A stretch of DNA of 64,000 bases, taken from assembly GCA_029747015.1 (NCBI GenBank), contig JAKOGI010000362.1, positions 239,501 to 303,500 of the forward strand. Direction: 5' to 3'. Below the pieces are notes generated by a model that was given only the letters and a program-made list of their open reading frames with translations, ran no database searches and had not been told where the DNA came from. This document shows, piece by piece, positions 38,309-49,630 of the stretch. Source of the stretch: Carnegiea gigantea. Taxonomy: Eukaryota; Streptophyta; Magnoliopsida; Caryophyllales; Cactaceae. Position 1 is the first letter of the stretch, and the number at the start of each line of letters is the position of its first letter. The translations under genes and the position numbers were made by a program.

Positions 38309-38320
38309 TGGTATGAGTTA
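38309..38320 (+). other. Degenerate tRNA-Met primer-binding site
   Basis: TGGTATGAGTTA, 8 of 12 identical to the initiator tRNA-Met primer site TGGTATCAGAGC. In the circular viral genome this site precedes the first ORF; here it lies at the 3' end, so the integrated copy is circularly permuted. Confidence 0.55.
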
Positions 38321-38803
38321 CGAAATGAAACAGGTCTGTATGCCCAATTTACGGGAGGTGTGGCTGAGATTAGCAGTATCTGTAAACTGAAAGATAGAGA
38401 AACGCTAAGATCTAGCGCCAACTAAGTTTAGGTGATGATCAAAACTCTCTAATTAAACTTTACTATTTTGCTAAGTATGGTGGGCTTATAATCACTAAAA
38501 ATACAATATTTATGATATAAGTAGTAGATTATAATAACTACTGCCACTAAAGTCATTATAAAAAGTTAAATCATTTTTAAAAAAATATATTTCCTGAAAA
38601 AGCTCAAAAAATAGGAAAATTATTAAAAATGCCTCATTTGGGCCAAAATTAAAAATTTTTGAAAGTTTTAGGCAAAAATAATAAGAAAAAGGTCCTAAGA
38701 ATCCGTTGTTTGAAAACATAAGGTACCCTAGTACTATTGTCAAAAATTCAGGTGCCTAAACATGGTTGTCCTAAAACTCAAGGTACCTGACGGTCAAATT
38801 TTG

Positions 38804-38812
38804 AATAAATCA
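38804..38812 (+). repeat. 9-bp target-site duplication, right
   Basis: AATAAATCA, matching 31755-31763. Confidence 0.75.
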
Positions 38813-39035
38813 TTTGGGTAAGAGATAGTATAGTTGAGCGGGGAAAAAAACATATTCTTAATTTTAAATTAGATGTCTTTGAACCTTGTCATGGTCCAAA
38901 AAAATCAGATGTTTAATTCTGCACTAATGTCTTTGAGCCATGTTATAGTTAAACTGATTTTGAGATTGATTCCTAAAATCTTGTGGTAGCTAGATCCAAT
39001 AGTCAGTCTAGAAATTTTAAATCTGGAATTGGATT
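38813..39035 (+). repeat. Continuation of the JIP-like locus flank
   Basis: Aligns with 44150-44300 ('tagtatagttgagcgggg' / 'attgtatagtgagcagg', 'gagctaggtccaata' type text). Interrupted at 39036 by a CACTA-type start. Confidence 0.6.
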
Positions 39036-39380
39036 CACTATAAGAAAGACTAGAATTCGTGACTGTTTTTTATGACTGCTTGAAAACAGTTACATTTTGT
39101 AACTAATTTTGTAACCCATAGAAGGTATTGAGAGTTTTATGACTAAAAATTAAATGGTGTGAAATGTAGTTATATTTCATGATTGATTTTCACTCTACTA
39201 TAAAATCAGTTATAAATTTCAATATTTCAAAAAACAATTTTTTTCTTTATTTTTAAAATTAAAACTAATTTTTTGACCACAAAAAAATTAAATTCTGGTC
39301 ACAATGTTGGTAAAGTATCCAAGAAAAACACTAGTTATATAACCTCAACTTTCCGCCCTGCCCCCTAGATCTCACTCACT

Positions 39381-39410
39381 CACTCACTCACTCTCTCTCT
39401 CTCTCACACA
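39381..39410. repeat. (ACTC)n/(CT)n microsatellite
   Basis: 'cactcactcactcactc' followed by CT repeats. Confidence 0.9.
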
Positions 39411-40039
39411 CATCGCCCTTCGTGAAAAGTCGTGGTTCCTGCGCTGGTTGCTGGTCTCACTAGTCGGTCTCTCTCCCCATTTCAGCCCCTCTTAGTCTTA
39501 GTCAGTCTCTCGCACCCCCTATTTTAGCCCGTCTGCTTGCTCGATCTCATCTCCCTCACTTCTCCTCTCAGTTGTATGCGCCTACTCGCTGTTATCTGCT
39601 CAAGTGCGGGCTAACGAACTATCTACTTGGTGTTTCCTGCTTTGATATGCTCGGTAAGTGATTTTAATTTGCCAAATTTGGAGGTAATTTTTAATTTTAG
39701 GGCTTGAAATTTTTTAAATTTTGATTTGATCTTGAGTTTGAGGTTGCCCAACTCTTCTGTTTACCCGCTGTTCGTGGCCCTCTTTGCATCTTATTGTAAT
39801 CACAAATTATAAAGATTGAATTTTTGTAGATTTCAATTGATTTGAATTGGGTACAATCTCTATGAATACAATCTTCTGATTCTTTCTCTTTCAAGGATGG
39901 ATTTTCCAACCTCTCAACAAAGAGAGGTAGGGGACCTATTTATAGGAAAGCCCCCCTTGAAAGTCAAGACAGGCCTTAACTTGGGTTTTAGGCTTTGACC
40001 TAGGTTTTGGGCCTTTCAATCAGGCTTTCCCCTAAACTA

Positions 40040-40400
40040 TTTTAACTTTCGCTTGTTTTAACTTTGACTTTGACTTGAGAGTCTTCCGGAGTTGGGCCGA
40101 GTATTGACTTGAAAGTCACCTCGAACTTTAACTGGACGTTGACTTGAGAGTCGATTTTGACGTTTGACTTGTGAGCCGATGTAGGTCTTTGACTTTGACT
40201 TTGACTTTGACTTTGACTTTTGACTTTGACCACGCCATGACTTCGTTCGGATTTTAGGTCGTGACTTGACTTAGTAGTCGTCTTGAGCCTCGGTTTGGAC
40301 TTTGACTCAAATTTTGACTGAGCTTGGACTTAGGAGTCATCTGGGTTTCATCTTTGGGCTTGACTTGTAAGTCTTTTAGGCTTAATTAAATTAATTAAAA
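40040..40400 (+). repeat. TTTGAC-rich tract with perfect hexamer run
   Basis: A perfect (CTTTGA)n run at 40187-40223 with one imperfect unit after it, embedded in 350 bases rich in 'gacttgagagtc' and 'ttgactt'. The translated frames are low complexity (Lys-Val-Lys-Ser-Gln-Ser), not genes. Confidence 0.85.
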
Positions 40401-41924
40401 GGGTTGACCCAATTAACTAATTTAATTTAATTTTGGTACGGCACGAATAATAATTTTTCAGTGCCTACACTTATTTTTCTTCGTTTTCTTAGTTTGATTT
40501 TTTTTTTTTGGGGGGGGACCTCCATTAATGAAGAATTGTGTTATAGGCGTTCAGCTATGCGTTGTACCCGTGTGAGCATTGTGCTTTTTGCTGACATTAT
40601 CTCCTCCAACCGTGCTGTCGGCAAGGCATCTAGGTTTTCTCATAAACTTGTTGGGTGTGCTCAATTTTGGTGCAATTTTGTTCATTTGGTCTTAGCATTA
40701 TTCAGAATACAATAATTAGTTTTTTTGCTTTTTTTTTCAATCAACATTTTGACTTATTTTTCAAATGTGGAGTGTCTATGATTAACAATTTTGGGTAAGT
40801 TTGCTGGTTGAGAAATTTGTGTTGCCAACTTGCCATTATACAAAGCTTAAAGATCTAGTCGAGACTTGCAAGGGCTGTAATTGGGTTTGGATGTTTATTG
40901 ATTATTCAATTTGAATGTAAGTCTCCTATTGGTGTGGCGATTGTTTGAGGGTCTTCTCAAGTGGGCATGCCTTGGGTGGGCATATGAGGTGCCACTAGAC
41001 AGCATACTCAGCCCTTGTCACTGTCATTTGGGTTGGGTCATAGCCTGATTTCTGGAACTGAGGTGGCCCATTGCGGCCTAGATTTGAACCTTCCTGCCCC
41101 TCTCCCACAAGATGGCGGTTCTTCATTTTATTCTTCAAAAGACACGTATTTAGATTTAAGGTTAGGATTATGATGATGATAATTTCAATTGGATGATATG
41201 TTCTATATCTTTCTTGATCAAGTGTCTACTAATTGTGATTTGATGTTATACTTTGATAGGTATAAGGTGATGTAAATAGTTAATTAATTACTACGATTTG
41301 TTACATATTATTTAGCTAATTGTGTGTGAGAAGTGTTGTTTTGATATGTATGTATGTGTGGCTTGATGGATTACTACATTCTTTCATTGCCAAGCTCTTT
41401 GGATAATCTAAGATTAGAACTTAATGAAACTCACAAGATTGTATAGTTTGCTCTTAATTCATTTTGTAGTCTCTTGCAGTGCGATGTCTGGGCTAGTATA
41501 CAACTATATATTGATCATGGGTTGGGAATGCTACTAATTTACTCATTCTGGATGTCACCAAATAATCAAGAGTCAAGGAGATCATTGGCAATGTAATTAC
41601 TTTTGAGATTCGAAAAAGTGGAAAACAACCCATGTGTCTGAGCAGACACGTTTATGATGGCTTATGTGCACATGGGGAGTCTGATAAATTCAAAGCGAAA
41701 TGTTAGGCAAGACAAATCAAGCATCACTATTGGGACACGTTCATCTATGCATTGTGGTTAATCAATTTTCCATTCTGAGCATAGAAAAAGACCGGTGATA
41801 CATTTTTTGTATGTATACGTTTATTTTATCTAACTAATTAAAATTACTTGTACGTATTGATAATCACCTATTCCACTTTTAATTCTACATCGGCGTAAGA
41901 ATTGAAAAGAGAGCCTATGATTGA

Positions 41925-42370
41925 TTAATCATTTGCGTGCACCCACTCTAGGAAGAAAGATAAATCTTTTGTGGATGAAAAGTCAAAGGAGGCATATGTA
42001 AGTGACCCCTTTTTTGAAAAATTATTTATTTATTAAAATTTTCTTTGACTTATTTTCTATCTTTAAATTGACAAAAATATTTAAATTTTTCTTAATGTAG
42101 GAGAAGTATAAAAAAAGACTTTCGAAGATCCAAGCATTTAGTCATGAAGGTGAAGGTTCTACCTCCCAAGGTACACCACTTCCTCAATTGTTGACCAATA
42201 CTCATATGAATATTTGGAAGGAGATTGTTGGCCCCACCAACAAAGATAAAATTTATGGATTTGAAATGGAAAGTTCATGTCAAAATATGGACTATTTTCA
42301 TGTCAAAGCCTTCGCTCAAAGAGCAAGGGTAGTCCCAAACCAATTATTCCTCTTTTTTCATGACAATTGA
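41925..42370 (+). pseudogene. CACTA element transposase-associated protein fragment (Transposase_24 type)
   Basis: Two exons in the same phase. Exon A ends at 41997 (CTHSRKKDKSFVDEKSKEAY, donor GTAAGT). After a 103-base intron ending ATGTAG, exon B runs from 42101 (EKYKKRLSKIQAFSH) to the TGA at 42370. It includes LLTNTHMNIWKEIVG and DKIYGFEMES. The 'T-H-x-K-K-D-x-S-F-V-x-E' motif and 'W-x-E-(I/V)-V-G ... YG' resemble the Ptta/En/Spm plant transposase-associated family (Transposase_24). Upstream exons at 41580-41760 are broken (EIRKSGKQPMC). The fragment is probably dead. Confidence 0.6.
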
Positions 42371-42499
42371 ATTGTTGGGGTCTAAGGTGAGTAAACTCCT
42401 TAACCTAGCTATAATTTGAACTATTTTCATGTCCAACTCTCGACTGTTCTCTCTCTTGTGCTAGCTAGTCAACCTCACCTTTCGACATAGGCAAATTGT

Positions 42500-43390
42500 T
42501 AAAAACAAGGATGAAAGCTCTTTCAAGCAATTCATCAAACACTTGGCGGATGTCAGAGAAAACCTCCTAAAAAGAGCAATCCAAGCCAAAATGTAGCATA
42601 ACCAACCATTGTTTAAGTATAATAGATCTTATTCCCAACCCACAGAAGAAAGATTAGCCTCTAATCATCATCAACAAAACCAAACCATTCATAATCATCA
42701 TGATCAAAGAAAGCAATTAAAACAACTAAGTTAAAGAGAGAAAGGAAGCAATCTTTAGATTGGATTAAGAGAGTGGTGATTAAGTCTTCAAATTATTCAC
42801 AAAGATCCCATAGACCCAATCTCATCTAGCTTAATATAACATTAGGAATTTTAAAGAGTGTTTTTACAGACAGTCGAAGCTAATCCCAAAATTTGGCAAA
42901 TCACTCCTTTCATAATAGTCATAACCACCAAACAAAATAGGTGTGAGGGTAAAAAATAGGCCACTATGGCCAAATGGCAAAGGAACCAAGGGGCCCATAG
43001 TTCAGACCATTAGCACGGCTACCCGTGGCCAATCTGGGTGGTTGGCCATGACCCGTGGTCATGACCATGGCCACCCGTGGCCACCTCCTATCCCTTGCCC
43101 TCCTTCAACTCCTGCAGGCATGGCAACAGGTGGGGGCTGGATAATGGTCAACCATGGTGCTTCCTTACCCTCGCACTTTTCACTTCTTTTGTTCCCTTGC
43201 TCCCTTTTCGGCCCTAGTACGACCGGATTTTATGCTTGCATTGTCTACCCTCTGACGGTAAGTGCCTCCTCTTTGGTTATCAAGCAAAAACACCTGAAAA
43301 TCAACAAGAATGGATTAAAATGGGATATTGTTATGTGGAAAGGCCAAAGTTGGTCAAATCTACCTAATTAAAAAGAAAAAGGTAAGGACA
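42500..43390 (-). repeat. Athila-like LTR fragment
   Basis: Matches the LTR at 4905-5250 block by block: 'gctctttcaagcaattcatca', 'cccaaccca', 'gattagcct' and 'gagagaaagg..aatcttc'. It includes a GC-rich 'gtggccac' palindromic block (43050-43085), corresponding in position to the GC-rich block at 5340-5480. A 142-codon open frame over 42943-43371 is not a gene. Confidence 0.6.
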
Positions 43391-43439
43391 TGAACCAAAA
43401 AGGAGAGGAAGTAATAGCCAAAACCGAGGTTCATCATAG

Positions 43440-44310
43440 GGCCACATTAGGAGTTGTTATTGTTTATTGTAATAATTGAGATTATGTTGTTATTGTTTAT
43501 TGTAATAATTGAGATTATGCATCACATATTAGACGTATTAACACAAGCCCAATTGATCAGAGAGATATATGCGATGCTTGGCTGACAAGCAAGTTATGCT
43601 TTAGAGTATAAGTAGAGTACCCATGTGGACAATACTATGGATCAAGATCATGAAACATTTTAAATTTTGTGATTAAAAAAAGTGATACCATTACAATAAC
43701 CCAAATTGGTCAAATCAAACACTGAACACTCCTATTCGACTAAGTACATGATGTTTAGTTGTTACTCTCTTAGTAAATTTGTAGTATGTTTATACTTCAA
43801 CATGAGTGTACTATTATAATTTTCAATATATGAGCCAATTTACTAAAAACTAACTCTTCTAATTACTTTTATACAAGTGCAAGGAAAACCTTTTTTTAAA
43901 AAAGAAAATTTATGTAGAAGTATGAATTCAAGATCAATCCATCTTGTAGATCACAAAGGAAAGCCAATCAACACAAAATTAAAATTGAAAATCAAATATA
44001 AGTACTTATGATTTTTTTGACAAGGAAAAAAAATAAATATTTGAGATTAATCTTTCCAAATGTAGAGAACCATAACCTTATTGGATGCTTCGAACCTTGT
44101 CTAGTAAGGTCAATTAGTTTTCTAAGTAAGTAATTAATTATTCAGGTACTAGATTGTATAGTGAGCAGGAAAAAAAATCATATAATTAATTTTGGATGGC
44201 TCCAAATTATACTATAGATCAAGATAATTTTGAGATTAGTTCCACAAAAACCTGGTGGGAGCTAGGTCCAATACTTGGTCTTGAAAATTGCAATTTGCAA
44301 GTGGACAAAC
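43440..44310 (+). repeat. Third copy of the JIP-like downstream flank, with empty site
   Basis: 43500-43980 matches 31110-31540 and 44150-44300 matches 38820-39030. The two halves are joined near 44130-44170 without the 7-kb TIR/pararetrovirus insertion. A 34-base unit ('gttgttattgtttattgtaa...') is tandemly duplicated at 43453-43520. Confidence 0.65.
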
Positions 44311-45952
44311 ACCTGATGACAACAATTCTTTTTAGAAAAAAGTTTGAGTGAAATGTAAAAACTTGCAAACTCTAAATCATACCTTGTAGATAACAATTTG
44401 GGCATTGCACTATACCTGCAAATCTTCTTTCTCAGTCCTCCCCACTCTGTCGCTCCACTTCTTTGTTTTTTCCCCACGTTTCTCCGCTTCTCTTTCATGT
44501 AGAGATCTTGTAACTTTCTCTGAGTCCTTTCTCCATCTATGCCCCCATTTGGCCAAGTTTTGTAAAGTTGGTTCCAATCACATATAACACTAATTTCAAT
44601 AAAAAATAAATCCCTATATTTCTAAAACCCCTCACCCTAGAGGATTGCTATTTAAATAGCAGGTGATAGACCTATCGGTTCTAGATGGTGGATTAAATAT
44701 GATTGGGTGTATTTGGGTTTGAATAAGTACGAGTTGAGTGTATTTTAGTTGTGGTAAAATATAAGTGGGCGTATTTCGATTGTGCAGGTTTCGAAAGGGC
44801 TTAGAATGTCTTTATATGAGTTATTTTTATTTTATCAAAATTCAGAACTCAACGCGTTTTTTACCTAGAAAATTATTCATATTTAGTAAAAAAGTGTGGG
44901 AATTGGAACTTCTTAAAAAAAATATTAGAAGTGTTCAAACATTCCAATACAATATATGAACGTCATGTACAGGTGGGCAAAGCATCGAGTCGTCTTTGAG
45001 TTAGGTAGGTTGTCCTGTACATTAAAATAAGGTCAATAATTGGTCGTGTTATTTGCATGCCCACACATTTAACGGGTTGGAATTGTATGGCCTACTATTA
45101 ATGCATTTAATAGTCGGTATTTTTGTTGACTAACCTACCATTACTCAATTAGGTACACTTTGACCACTAGAAAACTAGGTACACTTTATTGGGCTGCCCA
45201 TAATAGGAACATGGCCGACCCACTGTCCACCACTAGCATCATAATTCATGACCAAATGGAATGGAAACTAAATAAAATGAAATTAGACCAGCACTGATTA
45301 ATACAATGATCTATCAATTATAATGTCAAACATTTAGATTATTATAGGAAATATTATTTAAATATGACTAAATAGATTCATTTCACTAAAAGTATTACCA
45401 GTGGCTGAGCCAGACATTTTGAATATGTGTGACCATCTACTAACGTTATCACTAATATACACTATCCAAGAAAAAGAATCATATGATATATACTATGATA
45501 GTCTCTTTTGTACAGACGTTTCGTCTCGTATTATTTTAAAACATTTTGTCTCATATTTTCACACTAACAGAACTTGATATGCAATAATAATATACCCCAC
45601 TTTTTTACTCCAAAAAAAAAAGAACTATGGTTGTCTACTGCTACATTTGCTCTTTGTGGTTCTTCATACTTTGAAGTCGATACATACACTGTTCTGAAAA
45701 CCGTAAAATGTTACAACTACCTATTATTTACTAAAAGTGTTGGTTACATAGGACAAATCATTAGCACCAAGTAATAGAATAAACCAAAAAAAAAATAACA
45801 ACGTTAACCAATGAAGTGAATACGTCAAATATGAAATAAATTTACAAATAAGCAATCTACACTGTCTAATTGCACCAAAAAGAAAAAAAGAAATCAACAT
45901 CAAGTTCAAATTTATGATTAGTGCCAAGTTAAATAAAATTATGCACCAACAA
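44311..45952. other. Non-coding DNA, no gene seen
   Basis: Open frames at 44405, 44765 and 45574 are short, lack family features and lie in AT-rich or CT-rich DNA. 'agaggattgctatttaaa' at 44639 also occurs at 10614, so a dispersed repeat may end here. Confidence 0.5.
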
Positions 45953-47990
45953 CCGTAAATTATTACGTACAACCGGGTGGACAACTCAATTGTCCACCCG
46001 GGCCCACCAACAGTAGTTTTGTTCTTCCAACTGCTGAGCCTGACCCTTTTTTTTAAAAAAAAAATTCATGCTCCTCAATTTTTTGAAATTACAGTTTTCA
46101 TTCTCCCCATTATTCGATTACTCTTCGCTGCTTCAATTACTTTAGTGTTCAGTAATTATTGAATGGCTGGATTTAATCCTAACGTTGCTATTGATGTTGA
46201 ATCATCATCAAACAGAATTGTTCGTCAAGTTTGATAACGTTATTTCGATCTCTATTTTTGTTTTTGGGATCGGAAGTTATGTTCGTTACTTTTGCATTTT
46301 GACGAGTTAATTTTGAGATTTTCGAACTGGATTGCATTCATTCCATGTAAATTTTGGTTTGTAACATACGAGAAATGATAGCTCACCATTATGAGTTATG
46401 TGCTCACTAAATATAGTCGTTGGCTCACTAGATGTATACATTTAGGTCACTATAAAAAATATATTGCCCTGTGCTACAGAGTAGTTTTTTGTTCACTAAA
46501 AGAAATGTTTGGCTCATTAGGATTAACCTGTGTGCTCACTGATGTTGCATTATAGCTTACCACAAATGTTATGGTTGTTTTTCCAGATGATATTTTCATT
46601 GTTGCTATGTACATATGAGAAACAACAGCTCACCAATATGAGTTATATGCTCATTGAATATAGTCGTTCGCTCACTAAAGAAATACATTTAGCTCACTTG
46701 TATTGAGCTTGTGCTCAGCAATCATAAATCAGTTATCTGCTCACCAAATGTAATCACTATAATTAATCTGGTGCCTAACAGGGAAAACAATAGCTTACTC
46801 TAAAAAATATGTTGCCTTGCAGTACAGAGCATTTCTGCTCACTAACACAAGCGTTTGACTCACTAGAATGAAGATTGTACTCACCAATTATGCGTTATAG
46901 CTCACCACAAAAATTATGTTGTTTTTGCAGATGATACTTTATTTTTCATTTGTTCACTCATTTTTTATTATGAATGATATTCCACGCTAAATCAAATTGG
47001 TTACAAAATATATTTTATAACTCACTAAATATCTATCATGACTCATTAAATAAATAGCATAGCTCACTAAAAAGAATAATATAGATAGCCAGCAAATAAT
47101 ATTGTGAAGTACTTGGATTATGTTACAGCTCAATTATTTTTTATTATACCATAAGGGTGTTTGTATTATATTTTGTGAGTATGATAGAAATGTAGTGAAT
47201 TTATTAAATATAATCCAACTCACTAAATATATGTTATAGCTTACTAAATATATGCCATAGCTCACTAAACATATGTCATAGCTCACTAAAAAAATATAGA
47301 CAACTAGAATATAGTTTAGTGAGTTTCAGATGCACAATAATACTTTTTTTTAGTACAATAGCACATTTTAATAAGTTACATAGTATTTTTACTAAGTGAA
47401 ACCTAGGATACATAAGATACATTAGTTTGATCTATCTGCTCACTAAAAGTATGTATTAGCTCACTAAAATTGTATCTCAACTCACTAAGTATTGTAGTGA
47501 GCTATACATTTTTAGTGAGATGAAATTCGATTGTACAATTGGTTCTATACAACTAAGTTGTATGATATACCAACTCAGTAAATAAATATGATAACTCACT
47601 AAAAAAAATATAGGCAACTAGAATATAGTTTAGTGAGTTTCAGATTCACAATAACACTTTTTTAGTATAATAGCACATTTAAGAAGTTATATAGTAATTT
47701 TACTAAGTGAAACTTGGGTACATAAGATACATTAGTTTCGGTATGTCTGTTCACTAAAAATACTTATTAGCTCACTAAAATTGTATCTCAGCTCATTAAA
47801 ATATTTTAGTGAGCTATACATTATTTTTAGTGAGCGAAACTGGATGCACAGCAGCATATTTTAGTGAGCTATAGGGCATTTTTGGTGAGCCGAAATCAGG
47901 TAGTTTTCTTTATGTTTTGTACGTGGGGGCAATTTGTGGGGCTGGTTGTACAATTGCATTTGTACAACCAGGTGGACGATATAATTTTTG
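45953..47990. mobile_element. Hairpin-ended TIR element, family member 2
   Basis: Flanked by accaacaa (45945-45952 and 47991-47998), an exact 8-bp duplication (9 bp with one mismatch). Ends share AAATTAT..CG inverted. Next to each end is a perfect 10-bp-stem hairpin: cgggtggaca/tgtccacccg at 45974-46000 and ggttgtacaa/ttgtacaacc at 47944-47969. The interior (46380-47880) repeats 'gctcactaaa' words dozens of times. No transposase; open frames are AT-driven. Confidence 0.7.
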
Positions 47991-48512
47991 ACCAACAATA
48001 CATTGCAATTGAACAACCGAAAAAAATCAATAATAACAATAAAAGAAAATTAAAGAGATCAGTATTAGGTTAAATCAAAAAGTCTAAAATCCGCACAAGA
48101 GAGAGAAAGGGGGAGGGGGAGAGAGAGAGACTCTTAGAAAAATGGAATGTAGTTTTGGATGAGAAGAGGAGATAAAGAGAGATTTGGGTTTTGGTGTATT
48201 TAGTTTTAATTTATTTTTCTATCAAATTCCACCTTATAGCTTTAGTTTTTATGTTTTAAACAAATAAAAATGTCAGTATGTGGGCTCCGTATATTAGAGG
48301 TTGTTCTTAACATTGTGGGCATATTTTAAAGGTGTCCATATATACTAATCTAATCCCGTTCAAAGTTGCTCATTACATTTTTTTTTTTTAGCTAGGTTGT
48401 CCATGCACCGCACATGGAAATGTCCATAAACGGACATCTTTACTATAACTTACTATTTTTGAAATCAATAATGACCAATGCACATGCATGTATAAAATCA
48501 TATTATTTGAAG
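47991..48512 (+). other. Non-coding upstream of JIP-like copy 3
   Basis: A GA-rich block lies at 48098-48130. 48440-48512 matches the intron before the last exon of copies 1 and 2 ('ttaataatgacc', 'catgtataaa'). Confidence 0.5.
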
Positions 48513-48707
48513 GTATATGTGGAATGTGGGGCTAAAGGAAACATAATAGCCATGCCAGACGCTATGATTTACAATAAACTGGATGCCTCCTGGAGTTCAT
48601 CTTCCTATGTGGATTCCAAAACCAAGGCTAACGAAATGGCTCAAATTGAGCCAATCGCTACTACTCCAAGATTTGTTTGTGATTTTAGTGTGGGGGATCA
48701 ATTGTAG
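48513..48707 (+). pseudogene. JIP23-like gene, copy 3, last exon only
   Basis: Open last exon starting after TTTGAAG: VYVECGAKGNIIAMPDAMIY, then 'SSSSYVDSKTKANEMAQIE' and a TAG at 48705-48707. About 60-65% identical by eye to the copy 2 exon. The first coding exon is not found upstream (1 kb checked). Downstream text ('gagcatgcattctctcaagct') matches the flank of the other copies and runs into a TA microsatellite and the retroelement array. Confidence 0.55.
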
Positions 48708-48843
48708 GCTACCCACTGATAACCTAAGTCTTATCTACCATGTAGGATGTATGACATACAACTGGGCTATAAGAACAAGGAGCATGCATTCTCTCAAGCT
48801 ACAATTCTTTTGTATATGGATTGAGGCATGTCTAGCTACTGTG

Positions 48844-48908
<65 letters not shown>

Positions 48909-48911
48909 ATA
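48844..48911. repeat. (TA)n microsatellite at the array edge
   Basis: About 30 TA units directly abutting the outer end of the retroelement array. Confidence 0.97.
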
Positions 48912-49200
48912 TGTATAATAGCTAAGGCCTAAGTGTGGATTAATGCAGGGGAGCGGAGTAGCAAATTGATAAGATGCAGGAAAATAATTTTGAAATGCGG
49001 AAACGAATTTCAAAATAACAGAATTGAAATGAGAAAGGGAGATGAATAAAACTTACTTCGATTTGAATTAATAAACTTGATACAATGTTGAGAGAAGGAG
49101 TACAAGGTTTTTTGAGAGAGGGAGGAGGTTAAGAAGGGTTTGTAGTGATTTTTACAAGTTACACGATTACACGATGCCTAATACAATGCTATTGAGTATC

Positions 49201-49209
49201 TATTTATAG
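49201..49209 (-). promoter_or_regulatory. TATA box, terminal region 1
   Basis: CTATAAATA on the minus strand, conserved in all three terminal regions. Confidence 0.7.
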
Positions 49210-49439
49210 AATACAAGATGGAATTAAATGTGTACAAGTGGACGATAAAGATTGAATCTGGTGTGGATAATTGCTGCCGATAATCTTGAATTATTGTTGC
49301 TTGGTGTTGAACTTGGACTGGAACTACGTCAAAAGTGGAACAGTGCTGAGTAATAATGGACCTTGGACTATTCTTGAATTATTGTCCTTTTTGAACAGTA
49401 TTCTGATGAGCTGTCTTCTTGAACAGTATTCTTGAATAA

Positions 49440-49630
49440 TTATTCTGATGAGCTGTCCCGAACAGTGTTTAGATAAGCTGTCGTGAACAGTATGTTTGAA
49501 TAATTGTTCTAATGACTTGAATTGTTTGTCGGGATGAGTCATTGCCTTGAATGTTGACATGATGATGAGTCATGTTCTTGCATAATTATTTGCCGTGTTG
49601 AGTCATTGCTTGTCTTGATGAGTCATTGGC
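49440..49630 (-). promoter_or_regulatory. TGAGTCA / GAACAGT repeat block upstream of TATA
   Basis: Four copies of TGAGTCAT (49534-49541, 49566-49573, 49598-49605, 49618-49625), a GCN4/AP-1-like bZIP core, and several 'gaacagtattctgatgagctg' repeats lie 120-420 bases upstream of the TATA box. A TGACGT half-site is at 49325-49330. The block resembles an enhancer; function is inferred. Confidence 0.45.

Larger units (their letters stand above)
31764..38803. mobile_element. 7-kb TIR insertion carrying a pararetrovirus
   Basis: Imperfect terminal inverted repeats of about 100 bases: left 'gtaccttaagttttg' and 'ggacctttagtttttga'; the right end on the reverse strand reads 'gtaccttgagtttta' and 'gcacctgaatttttga'. 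An exact 9-bp AATAAATCA flanks both ends, as expected for a Mutator-like element. The non-viral arms are about 31764-32190 and 38480-38803; the centre is the endogenous pararetrovirus. No transposase seen. A related locus at 44130-44170 lacks the whole insertion. Confidence 0.7.
39036..42400 (+). mobile_element. CACTA (En/Spm)-like element, 3' end not found
   Basis: Starts CACTATAAGAAA at 39036 inside duplicated flank sequence. Subterminal repeats 'aaacagttac', 'aatcagttataa' and 'gactg' follow within 200 bases. 39350-39660 is CT-rich leader-like DNA. A transposase-associated coding fragment lies at 41930-42370. I cannot see the reverse-complement terminus, so the right border is approximate. 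Confidence 0.55.

Noticed and set aside
42943..43371. 142-codon open frame
   Set aside because: Lies over the GC-rich block of an Athila LTR fragment; composition explains it.
48583..48918. 111-codon open frame ending in Tyr-Ile repeats
   Set aside because: Shifted frame of JIP-like copy 3 running into the TA microsatellite.
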